A stretch of DNA of 64,000 bases from Bdellovibrionales bacterium Ga0074139 (GTDB taxonomy: Bacteria > Bdellovibrionota > Bdellovibrionia > Bdellovibrionales > Bdellovibrionaceae), in assembly GCA_001464795.1 (NCBI GenBank), contig LNEB01000015.1, positions 248,001 to 312,000 of the forward strand, in the 5' to 3' direction. The notes beneath the pieces were generated by a model. The model did no database searches, was not told where the DNA came from, and saw nothing but the letters and a program-made list of their open reading frames with translations. Positions 1-8,650 of this stretch are shown one piece after another (within the stretch, counting starts at the first letter, position 1; the number at the start of each line of letters is the position of its first letter). Both the position numbers and the translations under genes were made by a program.

Positions 1-129
1 TACGGCCCTTATAGAGCTGTCCCTACCCACAAAAAGTGGAATTATCATATAGGGGAAAACCACGATGTCACGTACGGGTAACATGGGCATTGTTTGCGGT
101 ATATCCATTACCTTGTCATCAAAACTCAT
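1..129 (-). CDS. lon: Lon protease, N-terminal fragment (cut by window edge)
   Basis: The first 43 codons of a minus-strand gene read [12 protein letters not shown]..., followed by [20 protein letters not shown], the characteristic opening of the LonA substrate-recognition domain. Lon is an ATP-dependent cytoplasmic serine protease that degrades misfolded and regulatory proteins. The ATG at 129 is preceded by GGAGG at 136-140 with good spacing, which fixes the start. The ATPase and protease domains lie beyond base 1. The identification rests on this segment alone, but the LPVRD..VFPxMxxPLFVGR pattern is distinctive. Confidence 0.9.
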   Translation of the reverse strand, partial: MSFDDKVMDIPQTMPMLPVRDIVVFPYMIIPLFVGRDSSIRAV

Positions 130-135
130 AAGGTG

Positions 136-185
136 CCTCCAGAGCATGTCCAACTTGCAGAATTATGTAGAAGATTGATCGGAGG
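136..185 (-). promoter_or_regulatory. Possible weak SD-masking repeat upstream of lon
   Basis: On the minus strand CCTCC (181-185) is complementary to the lon Shine-Dalgarno GGAGG (136-140), giving 5 bp plus one possible G-U pair. Alone this is weak. It is listed because several other genes in the window show the same arrangement with much longer stems. No convincing -10/-35 pair was recognised between 130 and 310. Confidence 0.2.
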
Positions 186-310
186 ATTCTTTTAATTGCT
201 TTAAAGAAAATTGACTTTCAAAAGTCCGGATTTAAATAGTTTTAACAAGTGAGAAATGTGACCTAAGGAGAGGAAAACTGGATCAATGACGTGAGAAATA
301 AAAGAGAAAC

Positions 311-916
311 TTACTTTCTACCTAAAATCATCCAGCGTCTGAACGAAAAAGTGTCATAAGAAACGAACTGTTCACCAGAAAAAGAAATTTGCTGTGAGTG
401 AAGTTGAAGTGAACCTTTCCACGCCTCAAGGCTTTCGGGCGAGCTGACATGAGTGGGATGCTTCATGTCAGTTGATTGTAAACAAAAATGAGTATGTGAT
501 GGAATTCTATTCCACCAATCAAGCGTTAAAATATGTTCACAAGAAGTATTGATAATCAAATCTGACTGGTTTTCAGAGTGATTGATGTGGTTACAATCTT
601 GCACATGATGATTAATTTTTAGATCTGCTGCAAACTTCCAATAATCTAGTATTTTTGAAGCGGTGACATGAGCGTCCTGGTCGATGTCATAAAGATCAAA
701 TTGGCGAATTTGAAGCTGCCCGCGAGAAAGAAGCATAAAAGGAAGAAGTCCAATCCAAGAGCCATAAATAGAGACAGAGAGAGGCTTTGCAGCTAGAGTC
801 TTAAAATAGGCTTCAAGTTTTTCACATAGCCACAGCTTTGAATTGATTTGTCCATGTGAAAAAGCATCGAAATCAATGGGATGAATGTTTCTTCGTAGAT
901 CCTTCATAATATCCAT
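311..916 (-). CDS. Putative small SAM-dependent methyltransferase-like protein
   Basis: A 201-residue soluble protein. Residues 47-79 look like the start of a Rossmann-type methyltransferase fold: a beta strand SVSIYGSW, then a second strand ending FDLYDID that could bind the SAM ribose. A later strand DLIINTSCEH (119-128) sits where motif IV would be. The classical GxGxG loop is not intact, so enzymatic activity is uncertain. The start at 916 has no clear Shine-Dalgarno; a second ATG lies three codons downstream. It is divergent from the glycosyltransferase genes at 1036. No substrate can be named. Confidence 0.5.
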   Translation of the reverse strand: MDIMKDLRRNIHPIDFDAFSHGQINSKLWLCEKLEAYFKTLAAKPLSVSIYGSWIGLLPFMLLSRGQLQIRQFDLYDIDQDAHVTASKILDYWKFAADLKINHHVQDCNHINHSENQSDLIINTSCEHILTLDWWNRIPSHTHFCLQSTDMKHPTHVSSPESLEAWKGSLQLHSQQISFSGEQFVSYDTFSFRRWMILGRK

Positions 917-965
917 ATTTTCACACTAAACGAAAATAGCGATAGGGGCTATCTGCAATTATAAA

Positions 966-993
966 TTGACTTCAAAATTGCGAATTTGATAAT
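966..993 (+). promoter_or_regulatory. Sigma70-type promoter for the glycosyltransferase pair
   Basis: TTGACT (966-971) and GATAAT (988-993) are separated by 16 bp, a near-consensus sigma70 pair. Transcription would start near 1000 and give a short leader into the gene at 1036. Confidence 0.55.
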
Positions 994-1035
994 TACCTTA
1001 AAGCCAATTAACTGAAACTTTTGGAAGAGTTAAAA

Positions 1036-1749
1036 TTGAAATTATCGGTCGTTTTGCCCTGTCTTAATGAAAATGAAGCCATTCCAAGCTGCCTGGGTAG
1101 TTTGCTAAAGCTTCAATCACAGCTTATTGCTCAGGGTGACACATTAGAAGTTGTTTTGGTTGATGATGGTTCCACAGATGGTTCATCTCAAACAGCTCAA
1201 GAAACTTTTCCAGGAATTAAAATCCTGACAAATTCCAATACTGAAGGCTATGGAAGCTCTCTAAAAAAAGGATTTTCTGCTGCTACAGGTGATTATGTTG
1301 CCATGATGGATGTGGATTCCACTTATGATGCTTCCGATTTTATAAAACTCATCGAACCCATTAAAAACGAAAATAAAATTTTGGTGATTGGTGCGCGGAA
1401 TATGCATCAGGGTGGCTTTACGACCTGGAGATCCTTTGGAAACTCTGTCATGAGATTTTTCGCAAAGGCACTTTTGTACAAGCAAGACTATGATATCTGC
1501 TCTGGGATGCGTGTTTTTGACTCTCATTTCGCAAAAAAACTATCATCACTTCCCAATAATGGTTTCAGTTTTGCCATAGCAATTATCGAATTTGCTGAAA
1601 AAAATAATTACAAAATTATTCAATTGCCTATTTCTTATTCGAAAAGAATTGGCGAATCCAAACTCAACAGTTTATTTGAAGGTGTGACTCATCTCACGCT
1701 TATTTTTCAATTTTGGTTACTGCGCCCTAAAAATAAACTTTTAAAATGA
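1036..1749 (+). CDS. Family 2 glycosyltransferase, DPM1-like
   Basis: A GT-A fold glycosyltransferase of about 237 residues that transfers a sugar from a nucleotide-activated or lipid-linked donor. The N-terminus SVVLPCLNE, DDGSTDG at 43-49 and DVD at 92-94 (metal and donor binding) are classic GT2 motifs. A late RIGESKLN segment resembles polyprenyl-phosphate mannosyl/glucosyltransferases. There is no membrane segment. I chose the TTG at 1036 because GGAAGAG precedes it by six bases; the upstream TTG at 1021 has no Shine-Dalgarno. An in-frame stop at 1009 excludes longer forms. Its last codons overlap the next gene by ATGA, so the two are probably co-translated. Substrate unknown. Confidence 0.8.
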   Translation: MKLSVVLPCLNENEAIPSCLGSLLKLQSQLIAQGDTLEVVLVDDGSTDGSSQTAQETFPGIKILTNSNTEGYGSSLKKGFSAATGDYVAMMDVDSTYDASDFIKLIEPIKNENKILVIGARNMHQGGFTTWRSFGNSVMRFFAKALLYKQDYDICSGMRVFDSHFAKKLSSLPNNGFSFAIAIIEFAEKNNYKIIQLPISYSKRIGESKLNSLFEGVTHLTLIFQFWLLRPKNKLLK

Positions 1750-2513
1750 CCGTCTATATTAATTGCCGAGACCATCAAAAGATTCATCCTCAAACTTTGG
1801 CCTCTATTCAAAACCAAACGCTTCTCTGCGACGTCGAAATCATAGAATCCCAATCATGCCCGACCAGACTTTCACTGTTGAAAAACTGTAATAGTGAGAT
1901 CACCTTTTTCATGGATGAGGATGTGGTTTTGCCTGATCCTCATTTTTTATCGAACCTTTGTGGTCTTTTTAATCAGCGTCCCGACATTCAGTTTTTTGCA
2001 GCCAGGTACGACTCTGATCCTAAAGCAAATTATTTGCAGAAGGCCTACAATTGGCTCACAAATCTGTGGTCCCAGACCACTAGCGAAGACACAAGCCTAT
2101 CGCCAAGCCTGAATGCGCCCGGTGGCTTCTGGGCTGTTAGAACAAATGTTCATGAGCTTTGCCAAGAATGGACCGAGCCTCTTGAATGGGGAGGCGAAGA
2201 CACCCAAGCTTTACGGTTTCTTCAAAGCAAAGGTCTAACCACCTTTTCCAGTGATCAGCTTAAAGTTCTTCACTACCCACAAGCGAGACTTCTTTGGTTT
2301 GCGAAAAGAGCTTTTAAGCAGGGCCAGGCGAAAAGAAAATATGATTTTAAGACGGCTATTCATCCCGCTAGCACAGTCACAAATATTGCAAAAAATCTTC
2401 ATTATTTACCAGCGCTTCTTTTTCATCAAAGTTTTGTTACTTTAGGCTTTGTATATGAATTTGCAAAATCTTCGATGGCTAATACAAGCCCCCAAAGGCC
2501 AGAAATAAAATAA
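1746..2513 (+). CDS. Glycosyltransferase family 2-like protein
   Basis: 255 residues. The N-terminus is shortened relative to GT2 enzymes, but DED at 57-59 in MDEDVVLPD matches the DxD metal site. GGFWAVR (126-132) and WGGED (148-152) match the acceptor-side motifs of GT2/GT27-type transferases. It overlaps the upstream GT by four bases (ATGA). Its 3' end overlaps the convergent GT at 2426-3418 by 88 bp. The pair probably modifies a cell-surface glycan. The family call is fairly secure; the sugar and acceptor cannot be told. Confidence 0.7.
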   Translation: MTVYINCRDHQKIHPQTLASIQNQTLLCDVEIIESQSCPTRLSLLKNCNSEITFFMDEDVVLPDPHFLSNLCGLFNQRPDIQFFAARYDSDPKANYLQKAYNWLTNLWSQTTSEDTSLSPSLNAPGGFWAVRTNVHELCQEWTEPLEWGGEDTQALRFLQSKGLTTFSSDQLKVLHYPQARLLWFAKRAFKQGQAKRKYDFKTAIHPASTVTNIAKNLHYLPALLFHQSFVTLGFVYEFAKSSMANTSPQRPEIK

Positions 2514-3418
2514 ATAAAGTGAGTGCTGATAAAAAGCAGGAACAATGCTAAAGATTGTTTTTTATTCAAATGAGAATTTGTAAAAGAAATCGCTATTAAA
2601 ATTAAAACATAAATTAAAAAAAAGAAAAGCAAAGTTTGTATCGGAAGAATCAAGAAACTTAAAAAAATCACCAGTGGCGGCCAAAATCGCCTTGTTTTTA
2701 TTATGTCGGGATTGACTCCTACAAGTCGGGTTTGCCAGATTCCATTGCGCCAGGCTTTTTTAAACCATCCCCGCCAATCATTGCAAAGCTGATGTACGAC
2801 TTTAGAAGTAGGAATAAATTGAAGTTTATAGCCACTTTTCTTTAGCCTTAAGCTTAGTTCCAGATCTTCGGCTGAAAGCTTGAGATCCGAATGAAAACCT
2901 CCAACAGTCGTAAGAACTTCTTTTTTGTAAAGTGCATGGGAGGTGCTGAGATGATCAACAGACACTGATTCCTTTCCAAGCTTCATTTGGGCAGATCCGA
3001 AGTGACCTAAATAGGACAAGCGCATTTGATCCAGGATTTTTAGAAAAGAAATGTCTTCAGGAAAATTTTGCGATCCTCCCCAGGCTTGGTATCCATCAAA
3101 GTCAGCATTTTTTAAAAGCTCAGGCCAAGTGTCTTCTGTCAGGCTGCAATCTGAATCGATAAAATAAACATATTCAAACTGACTGAGCTCTAGAGCTTGA
3201 TTGCGAGCCTCTGCCAAGTGATTCACGGCTCTGTGAATCAGGTGCAAGTTTTCAAGTTTTGAATCCAAAATAATTTTTGCTGATTGATCAGTTGAATTGT
3301 TATCGATGAATAAAAATTCAAACTGATGCTTTTGGCTTGGTAAGTAACGAAAGGAACGGATCAGATCGGGTAATGTTTTTTCTGAGTTTCTAAAAACAAC
3401 ACAGACAGAAACGTTCAC
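2426..3418 (-). CDS. Membrane-anchored family 2 glycosyltransferase
   Basis: 330 residues: a cytoplasmic GT2 domain (SVCVVFRNSE at the N-terminus, DNNSTD 39-44, DSD 88-90, SAEDLELSLR near 182-191 as the catalytic-base region), then two hydrophobic stretches at about 247-279 and 289-315 that anchor it. I chose the GTG at 3418 rather than the upstream ATG at 3466 because GTG overlaps the stop of the preceding dksA-like gene as GTGA. This is a translational-coupling arrangement, and the GT2 fold starts right there. Its tail overlaps the convergent gene at 1746-2513 by 88 bp. Substrate unknown. Confidence 0.8.
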   Translation of the reverse strand: MNVSVCVVFRNSEKTLPDLIRSFRYLPSQKHQFEFLFIDNNSTDQSAKIILDSKLENLHLIHRAVNHLAEARNQALELSQFEYVYFIDSDCSLTEDTWPELLKNADFDGYQAWGGSQNFPEDISFLKILDQMRLSYLGHFGSAQMKLGKESVSVDHLSTSHALYKKEVLTTVGGFHSDLKLSAEDLELSLRLKKSGYKLQFIPTSKVVHQLCNDWRGWFKKAWRNGIWQTRLVGVNPDIIKTRRFWPPLVIFLSFLILPIQTLLFFFLIYVLILIAISFTNSHLNKKQSLALFLLFISTHFIYFISGLWGLVLAIEDFANSYTKPKVTKL

Positions 3419-3771
3419 TGAAAAAGTTGAGACTGGCTTTCTTGCTCTTCCATGCAGGATACGCACAGATTGGTAAATGGTCTGGCTTGTAAGCGCTTAA
3501 GACCAATGGGATCAGCACAGCCTTCACACTCACCATAACTTCCGTCTGTGATTTTGCTAAGTGCACGCTCGATCTGCAAAAGAACCTGACGATCTTTTTC
3601 CCGCAAATGAATGCCTAAATTTTGATTTTGTTCTGCAACAACTTGTTCGGTTTCATCTGCTAACTGAAGAGACTGAAGCGTTTCCGCTTTGAACTCTTGT
3701 TGCCGATTGAGAATCGAACTTTTCTGCGCGACTAAAGACTCTTTAATAGCCTTGAGTTCGGCTGACTTCAT
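3415..3771 (-). CDS. DksA/TraR-family zinc-finger regulator
   Basis: A 118-residue protein with a long N-terminal coiled coil and a C4 zinc finger: C82, C85, C103 and C106 in CEGC and CVSC. Family members bind the RNA polymerase secondary channel and, with ppGpp, adjust stringent-response transcription. The coiled-coil tip carries an acidic ADETEQ segment (D39, E40, E42) near where DksA has DxxD. ATG at 3771 is set by GGGGGA six bases upstream; a TTG one codon earlier is less likely. The preceding gene is a degenerate paralogue. The GTGA overlap with a glycosyltransferase is unusual company. Whether this is the main DksA of the cell cannot be told. Confidence 0.82.
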   Translation of the reverse strand: MKSAELKAIKESLVAQKSSILNRQQEFKAETLQSLQLADETEQVVAEQNQNLGIHLREKDRQVLLQIERALSKITDGSYGECEGCADPIGLKRLQARPFTNLCVSCMEEQESQSQLFQ

Positions 3772-3776
3772 CAATA

Positions 3777-3841
3777 TCCCCCTTGGATGATTTCACCGAA
3801 AATACTAAACATATGGGCGCATATTACGGAGCCAAGGGAGA
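3777..3841 (-). promoter_or_regulatory. Inverted repeat masking the SD of the dksA-like gene
   Basis: On the minus strand TCTCCCTTGG (3841-3832) can pair with CCAAGGGGGA (3786-3777) over 10 bp with one G-U. The second arm contains the Shine-Dalgarno of the gene starting at 3771. The 45-nt loop holds a smaller hairpin, ATATG-CGCC-CATAT. The layout suggests translational control by occlusion of the ribosome site; function is inferred. Confidence 0.4.
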
Positions 3842-3872
3842 GTGTCACCAAAAAAATTACAATGCTATTTTC

Positions 3873-4247
3873 TTAAGCAAATCTCTTTCGCACTGCCTCT
3901 CTTATTTCAGCACCTTCAATGCTGAGTCGTGTCCAAGGTAATGCAAGTAGTCTTTCAATTTCGATTTGCTCATCGGTTTCTTCACAGATTCCGAATGTTC
4001 CTTGCTCCATGCGACTCAGCGCAGATTCAATTTCTAAAAGCTCACTTCGAATTTTATTTTGAAATGCCAAGGCTGCATTTTCAGATTGCACAGCAATGAT
4101 CTGATCTATTTCATCACCGCGTAAATCAAAACCATTTTTGATTTCTGCACTTTGTATCTTAAGGCGGTTGATGAGATCAGCCTTCTTAAGTAGTAATCTT
4201 TTTTTCAGTTCTGTTATGACATCCGATTGAATTTGAACATGAGACAT
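3873..4247 (-). CDS. DksA/TraR-like protein lacking the zinc-finger cysteines
   Basis: 124 residues, same architecture as the gene downstream: a helical coiled coil with an acidic tip (D45 and D48, spaced as the DxxD of DksA) and a C-terminal globular part. Only C88 remains of the four zinc ligands; T91, S109 and G112 occupy the other three positions. Zinc-independent DksA variants are known in other bacteria, so this may be functional without zinc. ATG at 4247 follows GAGGGGAGAG; the longer form from 4283 would place this site inside the coding region. On the minus strand CAAGAT (4287-4282) can pair with ATCTTG (4265-4260) just before the SD. Confidence 0.75.
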   Translation of the reverse strand: MSHVQIQSDVITELKKRLLLKKADLINRLKIQSAEIKNGFDLRGDEIDQIIAVQSENAALAFQNKIRSELLEIESALSRMEQGTFGICEETDEQIEIERLLALPWTRLSIEGAEIREAVRKRFA

Positions 4248-4327
4248 AATCTCTCCCCTCAAGATACGACTTAAGTGTTGCATCTTGGAGGATAGGACAC
4301 GGCAGCAGTCCGCCAGGGGTTAGCGAA

Positions 4328-5911
4328 TTATTCAGAAACATCCAGAGGTATAACTTCTCCTTTTCGGAGAGTTAAGGAAAACAGGGGTCTAAGAACCTCG
4401 CGGTCTGAAGACATTGTTAATTGACTGACAGCACCCGGAAAATTTTGCATGGAAATTAGCCCATTTCTGACTTCAGAGCGTGAGCTTGCACCTTTTAGGA
4501 TAAGGCCACGTAAAATCAGGGCACTTTCATAAGCCTGAATTTCCATCATGGTAGGGTCATTTTTGAATAGCGACTTAAACTCTGTGATAAAGCGAGAGTT
4601 TTTAGTGGCAGCCGAGTTTTGTGCAAAACCATCGACAAACAATAAAGAATTTTGAAATTGCCCTGCGCGCCTAGGAAGTCCGGGCCCATTCCAAAGATTT
4701 GTTCCTAAAAGATGCACATCTTTAACGCCCACGAAACTTAAAAAGGCAGAAATTTGCCCCATGTTTTTTGCACTATCAGGAATAAAAATTGCGTCGAAGT
4801 TGACGATGGGAGGTAAAATGTCTTCTGCATTTAAATTTTCTCTGGACGAGCGGTTTTTAACTTTTTGAGAAAATTCTTTTTGTTTAGCTTTGTACTCTTC
4901 CAGTCGAGCTTCGATATAAAAAGTTCCCACAAGCCTTTGAGCGGCATGTCTGAAGTCGGTAGCAGCCGGATCGTAAGTCTGAGCTGCTGTAATTTCTCCT
5001 CCACGTGCCATGACTTCATCCCAAAAAACATTGGCTGATTCAATTCCGTAGGGGTCGTTAGGAAACATAATGGCAAATTTTTTCATTCCATACTGATTCA
5101 TGGCTGTATGAACCAAGTGATGAATTTGCATTTCAGGCGTTAAAGAATTTCTAAAAATGAAGGGGCTGAGCTCTGTGACCCCTGATTTTTGAGAAAGAGT
5201 AATCAGCGGCGTTCCAAGCTCATCAGCCTTTAGTGCAGCACTTTCTGCCTCGCGGGATGAAAGTGCTCCGATGATGGCGACCACATTGTCTTCGCGCACC
5301 AAGCGCTCAACACCGCGGCGGGCTTTATCCAAGTTTCCTTGAGTATCAACTAAAGCAATTTTAAAATTACTAGAACCATAATGTAAACCAAGTCCCATTT
5401 GAATGGCCTTTAAGGCTCGCTGACCGACAGCACCGGTGCGTCCCGACAAGGGAAGCAGAACACCAATGGTCAAAGGGGAGACGCGGGACAACGAGGCCAG
5501 TAAGGCCAAATTGTTTTTAGCTTCTTGAGACCAAACGGATGTTACGTCGGTGGCAATCAATTGATTAAAATACTGAGTGGCAAGTTCTGTATTGCGGCGA
5601 ACCATTTCCTGCTCACCCAGGCGAAATAAAATTTCAGATCGGTAGGCCGTATTTTCAGGATTCGAGTAGGCCGCACGCAATTGCTCTGTGGGAAGGCTTT
5701 GCCAGTCAGGTGTTGTGGAAGTTGTTAATACTGTATTCGCATCAGGAGCAAGCAATGGTGGAGGGTTCACGGGTCTTTTGGGGGGCAGTGGCTGCAAAGA
5801 GGGCCGATTCACTCGTGTGGGCTGATCGTAGATCCCGCCGGACCTGGATCCTGATCTTAAGGCACAGGAAGTAACGATAAAACTGACCAATAGAGTAACA
5901 ACTATTTTCAC
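4328..5911 (-). CDS. Lipoprotein, penicillin-binding protein activator (LpoA)-like
   Basis: 527 residues. A signal sequence ends in the lipobox VTSC (Cys16), so the mature protein is probably lipidated. Residues from about 60 form a helical, TPR-like region. From about 150 ([17 protein letters not shown]) it is a type-I periplasmic-binding-protein fold. That helical plus PBP arrangement is the one of LpoA, which activates PBP1A from the outer membrane; amino-acid ABC receptors share only the PBP fold. It starts with GTG overlapping the dnaJ stop (GTGA). Linkage to grpE-dnaJ suggests an envelope-folding theme. The LpoA-like role is inference from fold; ligand binding cannot be excluded. Confidence 0.7.
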   Translation of the reverse strand: MKIVVTLLVSFIVTSCALRSGSRSGGIYDQPTRVNRPSLQPLPPKRPVNPPPLLAPDANTVLTTSTTPDWQSLPTEQLRAAYSNPENTAYRSEILFRLGEQEMVRRNTELATQYFNQLIATDVTSVWSQEAKNNLALLASLSRVSPLTIGVLLPLSGRTGAVGQRALKAIQMGLGLHYGSSNFKIALVDTQGNLDKARRGVERLVREDNVVAIIGALSSREAESAALKADELGTPLITLSQKSGVTELSPFIFRNSLTPEMQIHHLVHTAMNQYGMKKFAIMFPNDPYGIESANVFWDEVMARGGEITAAQTYDPAATDFRHAAQRLVGTFYIEARLEEYKAKQKEFSQKVKNRSSRENLNAEDILPPIVNFDAIFIPDSAKNMGQISAFLSFVGVKDVHLLGTNLWNGPGLPRRAGQFQNSLLFVDGFAQNSAATKNSRFITEFKSLFKNDPTMMEIQAYESALILRGLILKGASSRSEVRNGLISMQNFPGAVSQLTMSSDREVLRPLFSLTLRKGEVIPLDVSE

Positions 5912-6876
5912 TTACGACTCCTAAAAAATTCTTTTAATCGTTTATCAAATTCTTTCACAGCATCAGGAGGACCAATTTTTTCAGCTAACTTTTCAACCAA
6001 AACTTTTTCTTCTTGGGTAAGCCTGGAAGGAATAATAATTTGAATTTTAACAAGCATATCTCCCGAGCCCAATCCGCCAAGCCTTGCAAAACCTTTTGAT
6101 TTCAAGCGGAAGCTTTGGCCCGAAGAGGCACCAGCGGGAATTTTAAGAACTGATTTTCCCATGAGTGTCGGGATTTCAATCTCACAACCCAGTAAAGCAT
6201 CAGTGAAGCTGATAGGGAATTCGACCAGCACATCATTTTCATCTCGGGTAAAGAAAGGGTGAGGTTGAATATTAATGATGACGTACAAATCGCCTGGAAT
6301 GCCGTTACTTGGGGGAACGTCCCCTTCTTGGTTCAGTTTTAATTTTTGATTTTCTTTTACACCTGCGGGAACTTGAACGGATAATTTAGCGGTCTCGTTA
6401 GAGGCGCCTTTTTGTCTGACAAAGGTGATAACCTTTTCACATCCTGTTGCCGCTTCTTCAAAAGTGATTGTCAGTGAATAGCGAAGATCGGCACCTCGCT
6501 GAGGTCTTCTGCTTCGCGCTTTGCCACCAGCAAAAATATCTCCAAAGACATCTCCGAAAATATCTTGAAAATTTTCAGGGCCGCCGTTAAAGGATCCGCC
6601 ACCAGCACCTGAATTTTGTCGAAAGCCTTCGAATCCTCCTGCGCCACCAAAGCCAGAGAAATCAGAGGTTCCAAAGGTGTCGTATTTTTTTCTTTTTTCT
6701 GGGTCACTTAAAACTTCGTAAGCTTCTGTGACTTCTTTAAACTTTTCTTCCGATTTTTTGTTGCCAGGATTTTTATCAGGGTGCAACTGCATAGCTAATT
6801 TTCGATAAGCTTTTTTAATCTCATCGGCAGTTGCTGACTTTGGAACCCCAAGAACGGAATAAAAATCTTTGCTCAC
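5908..6876 (-). CDS. DnaJ-type co-chaperone without zinc finger (CbpA-like)
   Basis: 322 residues. The J domain spans residues 1-68 with the HPD tripeptide at 32-34 that stimulates DnaK ATPase. It is followed by a Gly/Phe-rich linker and two C-terminal substrate-binding beta domains. The CxxCxGxG repeats of class-I DnaJ are absent, so it is a class-II J protein like CbpA. It starts with GTG five bases after grpE and overlaps the lipoprotein gene by four bases, so the three genes form one operon. It works in the cytoplasm with DnaK, which is not in this window. Confidence 0.9.
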   Translation of the reverse strand: MSKDFYSVLGVPKSATADEIKKAYRKLAMQLHPDKNPGNKKSEEKFKEVTEAYEVLSDPEKRKKYDTFGTSDFSGFGGAGGFEGFRQNSGAGGGSFNGGPENFQDIFGDVFGDIFAGGKARSRRPQRGADLRYSLTITFEEAATGCEKVITFVRQKGASNETAKLSVQVPAGVKENQKLKLNQEGDVPPSNGIPGDLYVIINIQPHPFFTRDENDVLVEFPISFTDALLGCEIEIPTLMGKSVLKIPAGASSGQSFRLKSKGFARLGGLGSGDMLVKIQIIIPSRLTQEEKVLVEKLAEKIGPPDAVKEFDKRLKEFFRSRK

Positions 6877-6881
6877 GGCCC

Positions 6882-7391
6882 CTAGCTTTCTTGTTTGCGA
6901 GCGATAATCACGCGGCCTACGCGAAGTAGTTTTTCATGGTACCTGTAAGGCTTTTCAAAGACCCGCAGAACATTTCCCTCATCGACAGAAGTCGAGGGTT
7001 CGCTGCCGAGGGCTTCATGGATATTGGGATCAAAAGCAACGTTTTCAGAGGGCACTTCTTTGATCCCATGCTTCTCGAGAACCGTTTTAAGCTCTTGAGC
7101 TGTCATTTGAACGCCCTTGACGTAAGTCTCTATGGCATCTGGAGTCACCCCAACAGCAAGTGCACGTTCGAAATTATCAAGCACACCTACGATGTCCCTG
7201 GCCAGCCTTTCGCCGCCGTATTTTAATAAATCACTGCGCTCTTTGATGGCGTTTCTTTTGTAATTTTCAAATTCTGCGCGCAAATAAAGAAAATCATTTT
7301 TAAATTTTTCAGCCTCAGCTTGTAAAGCAAGGGTTGTATCAAGGGTTTCCTTGGGGGCTTCATTTTGTGAATTTTCATTATTTTCAGACAC
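6882..7391 (-). CDS. grpE: Nucleotide exchange factor GrpE
   Basis: 169 residues. A long N-terminal helix (residues 20-60, [10 protein letters not shown]) is followed by the conserved GrpE core with DNFERA, the FDPNIHEAL motif and the C-terminal beta-wing VGRVIIA. GrpE dimers release ADP from DnaK. The start codon is GTG at 7391 with AGGG upstream. A TTGACA (7447-7442) lies upstream on the minus strand and could be the -35 of the operon promoter, but no good -10 matches it. No CIRCE element was seen. Confidence 0.93.
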   Translation of the reverse strand: MSENNENSQNEAPKETLDTTLALQAEAEKFKNDFLYLRAEFENYKRNAIKERSDLLKYGGERLARDIVGVLDNFERALAVGVTPDAIETYVKGVQMTAQELKTVLEKHGIKEVPSENVAFDPNIHEALGSEPSTSVDEGNVLRVFEKPYRYHEKLLRVGRVIIARKQES

Positions 7392-7462
7392 TTAAAATCC
7401 CTTTCATTTCAATATCTTAAATTTGTGTAGGGAGCTGGTATTGTCAACCCCTAGATCGAGGA

Positions 7463-8632
7463 TTAGGAAAGCTTATCCATAAACGTCAGCTCGAGGAAAA
7501 CCTGATTACTCAGAACTATGCCACCTTGAGTTAAGCGGTAACCCGTTGGGATTGGCTCTAGCCACTTTCTTTTCACGAGTTTATCGCAAATGGGCAAAAC
7601 CAATTGTGCAGTTTCACGGTCAAATTTGGTAGTTAAATGCTGAAGGTTAAGCCCTGTCGCCATTCTTAATGAAGTATGACAAAAATCTGTTAAGGCTTGA
7701 TGCTTTTCTAAATTTTCGAATTGTGCAGCTGGAAGCTGAAGCGGAGACTGCAAAGTTTCGTTTTGCATGATTTGTTTTTCGTAGTCCTTAATTGATTTCA
7801 CATTCCAATAACGAACACCCCAAGGTGTTTGCTTAGAATAGGAGTGTGAACTTAAGCCAAGTCCCCACCATTCTTGATCCTGCCAGTAAAGGCTATTGTG
7901 AAGAGACTCGAACCCAGGTTTTGCGAAGTTTGAAATTTCATACTGATGATAGCCATTGGCTGTTAAAGTTTGAGTAATAAGATCAAACATTTCCACCTGG
8001 GTTTCATCAGTGGGTCGACCTTTTGCCAATGGATTTTCATCCGGCACAGTGAGGCAATACGGTGACACATGGGATGGTGAATAATGAATCACCTGGTCCA
8101 GATCGAGTTTTAAATCTTCGATCGTTTGACCCGGTAAAGCGAAAAGCAAATCAAAAGAGTAATTGACCCCGTAGGACTGCAAAAACGTGAGGGTCTCTAG
8201 AGTTTGCTCGGCTGTGTGTTCCCTACGAACCTTTTTTAATTGCGCGTTACTGAATGTTTGTGCGCCAACACTGAAGCGATTGAAGCCTATGTCGATATAG
8301 GACTTCATCTTGTCGGGAGTGAGTGTGGCAGGGTTGATTTCCAAAGTCATTTCAGTGTCTGGACCTTTTATAAACCCATACTTTTCAAGTTCAGATACCA
8401 TCAGTAGTATGTTTTGAGGGTCTACAAGTGAAGGGGTTCCACCGCCAAAGTAAATGGTGTCCAAGTTTTGCGGTGAATAGAAGTTTTTTCTTTGCTGAAT
8501 TTCTTTAAGAACAAGGTTTGTGTAGGACTCGGGGGGCATGATTTGTGATTTTTCGTAAGTGGCAAAATCACAATAAGTGCACCGCTGAATACAGTAGGGA
8601 ATGTGAAAATAGACACCAAACTTAGGTTTCAT
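7463..8632 (-). CDS. hemW: HemW-type radical SAM haem chaperone
   Basis: 389 residues. The N-terminus has HIPYCxxxCxYCDF with C14, C18 and C21 binding the 4Fe-4S cluster, followed by YFGGGTPSL and the radical SAM barrel. The C-terminal domain is of the HemN type. The extra N-terminal cysteine context of true coproporphyrinogen III dehydrogenase is missing, so HemW (haem trafficking to respiratory enzymes) fits better than HemN. It is divergent from the M16 peptidase gene with only 18 bp between start codons, so each promoter must lie in or near the neighbour's coding sequence. Confidence 0.85.
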   Translation of the reverse strand: MKPKFGVYFHIPYCIQRCTYCDFATYEKSQIMPPESYTNLVLKEIQQRKNFYSPQNLDTIYFGGGTPSLVDPQNILLMVSELEKYGFIKGPDTEMTLEINPATLTPDKMKSYIDIGFNRFSVGAQTFSNAQLKKVRREHTAEQTLETLTFLQSYGVNYSFDLLFALPGQTIEDLKLDLDQVIHYSPSHVSPYCLTVPDENPLAKGRPTDETQVEMFDLITQTLTANGYHQYEISNFAKPGFESLHNSLYWQDQEWWGLGLSSHSYSKQTPWGVRYWNVKSIKDYEKQIMQNETLQSPLQLPAAQFENLEKHQALTDFCHTSLRMATGLNLQHLTTKFDRETAQLVLPICDKLVKRKWLEPIPTGYRLTQGGIVLSNQVFLELTFMDKLS

Positions 8633-8650
8633 ACAGATGAGGTTTAAATC

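Noticed and set aside
1021-1035. TTG 1021 as start of the first glycosyltransferase
   Set aside because: No SD before it; the SD GGAAGAG lies after it and points to TTG 1036.
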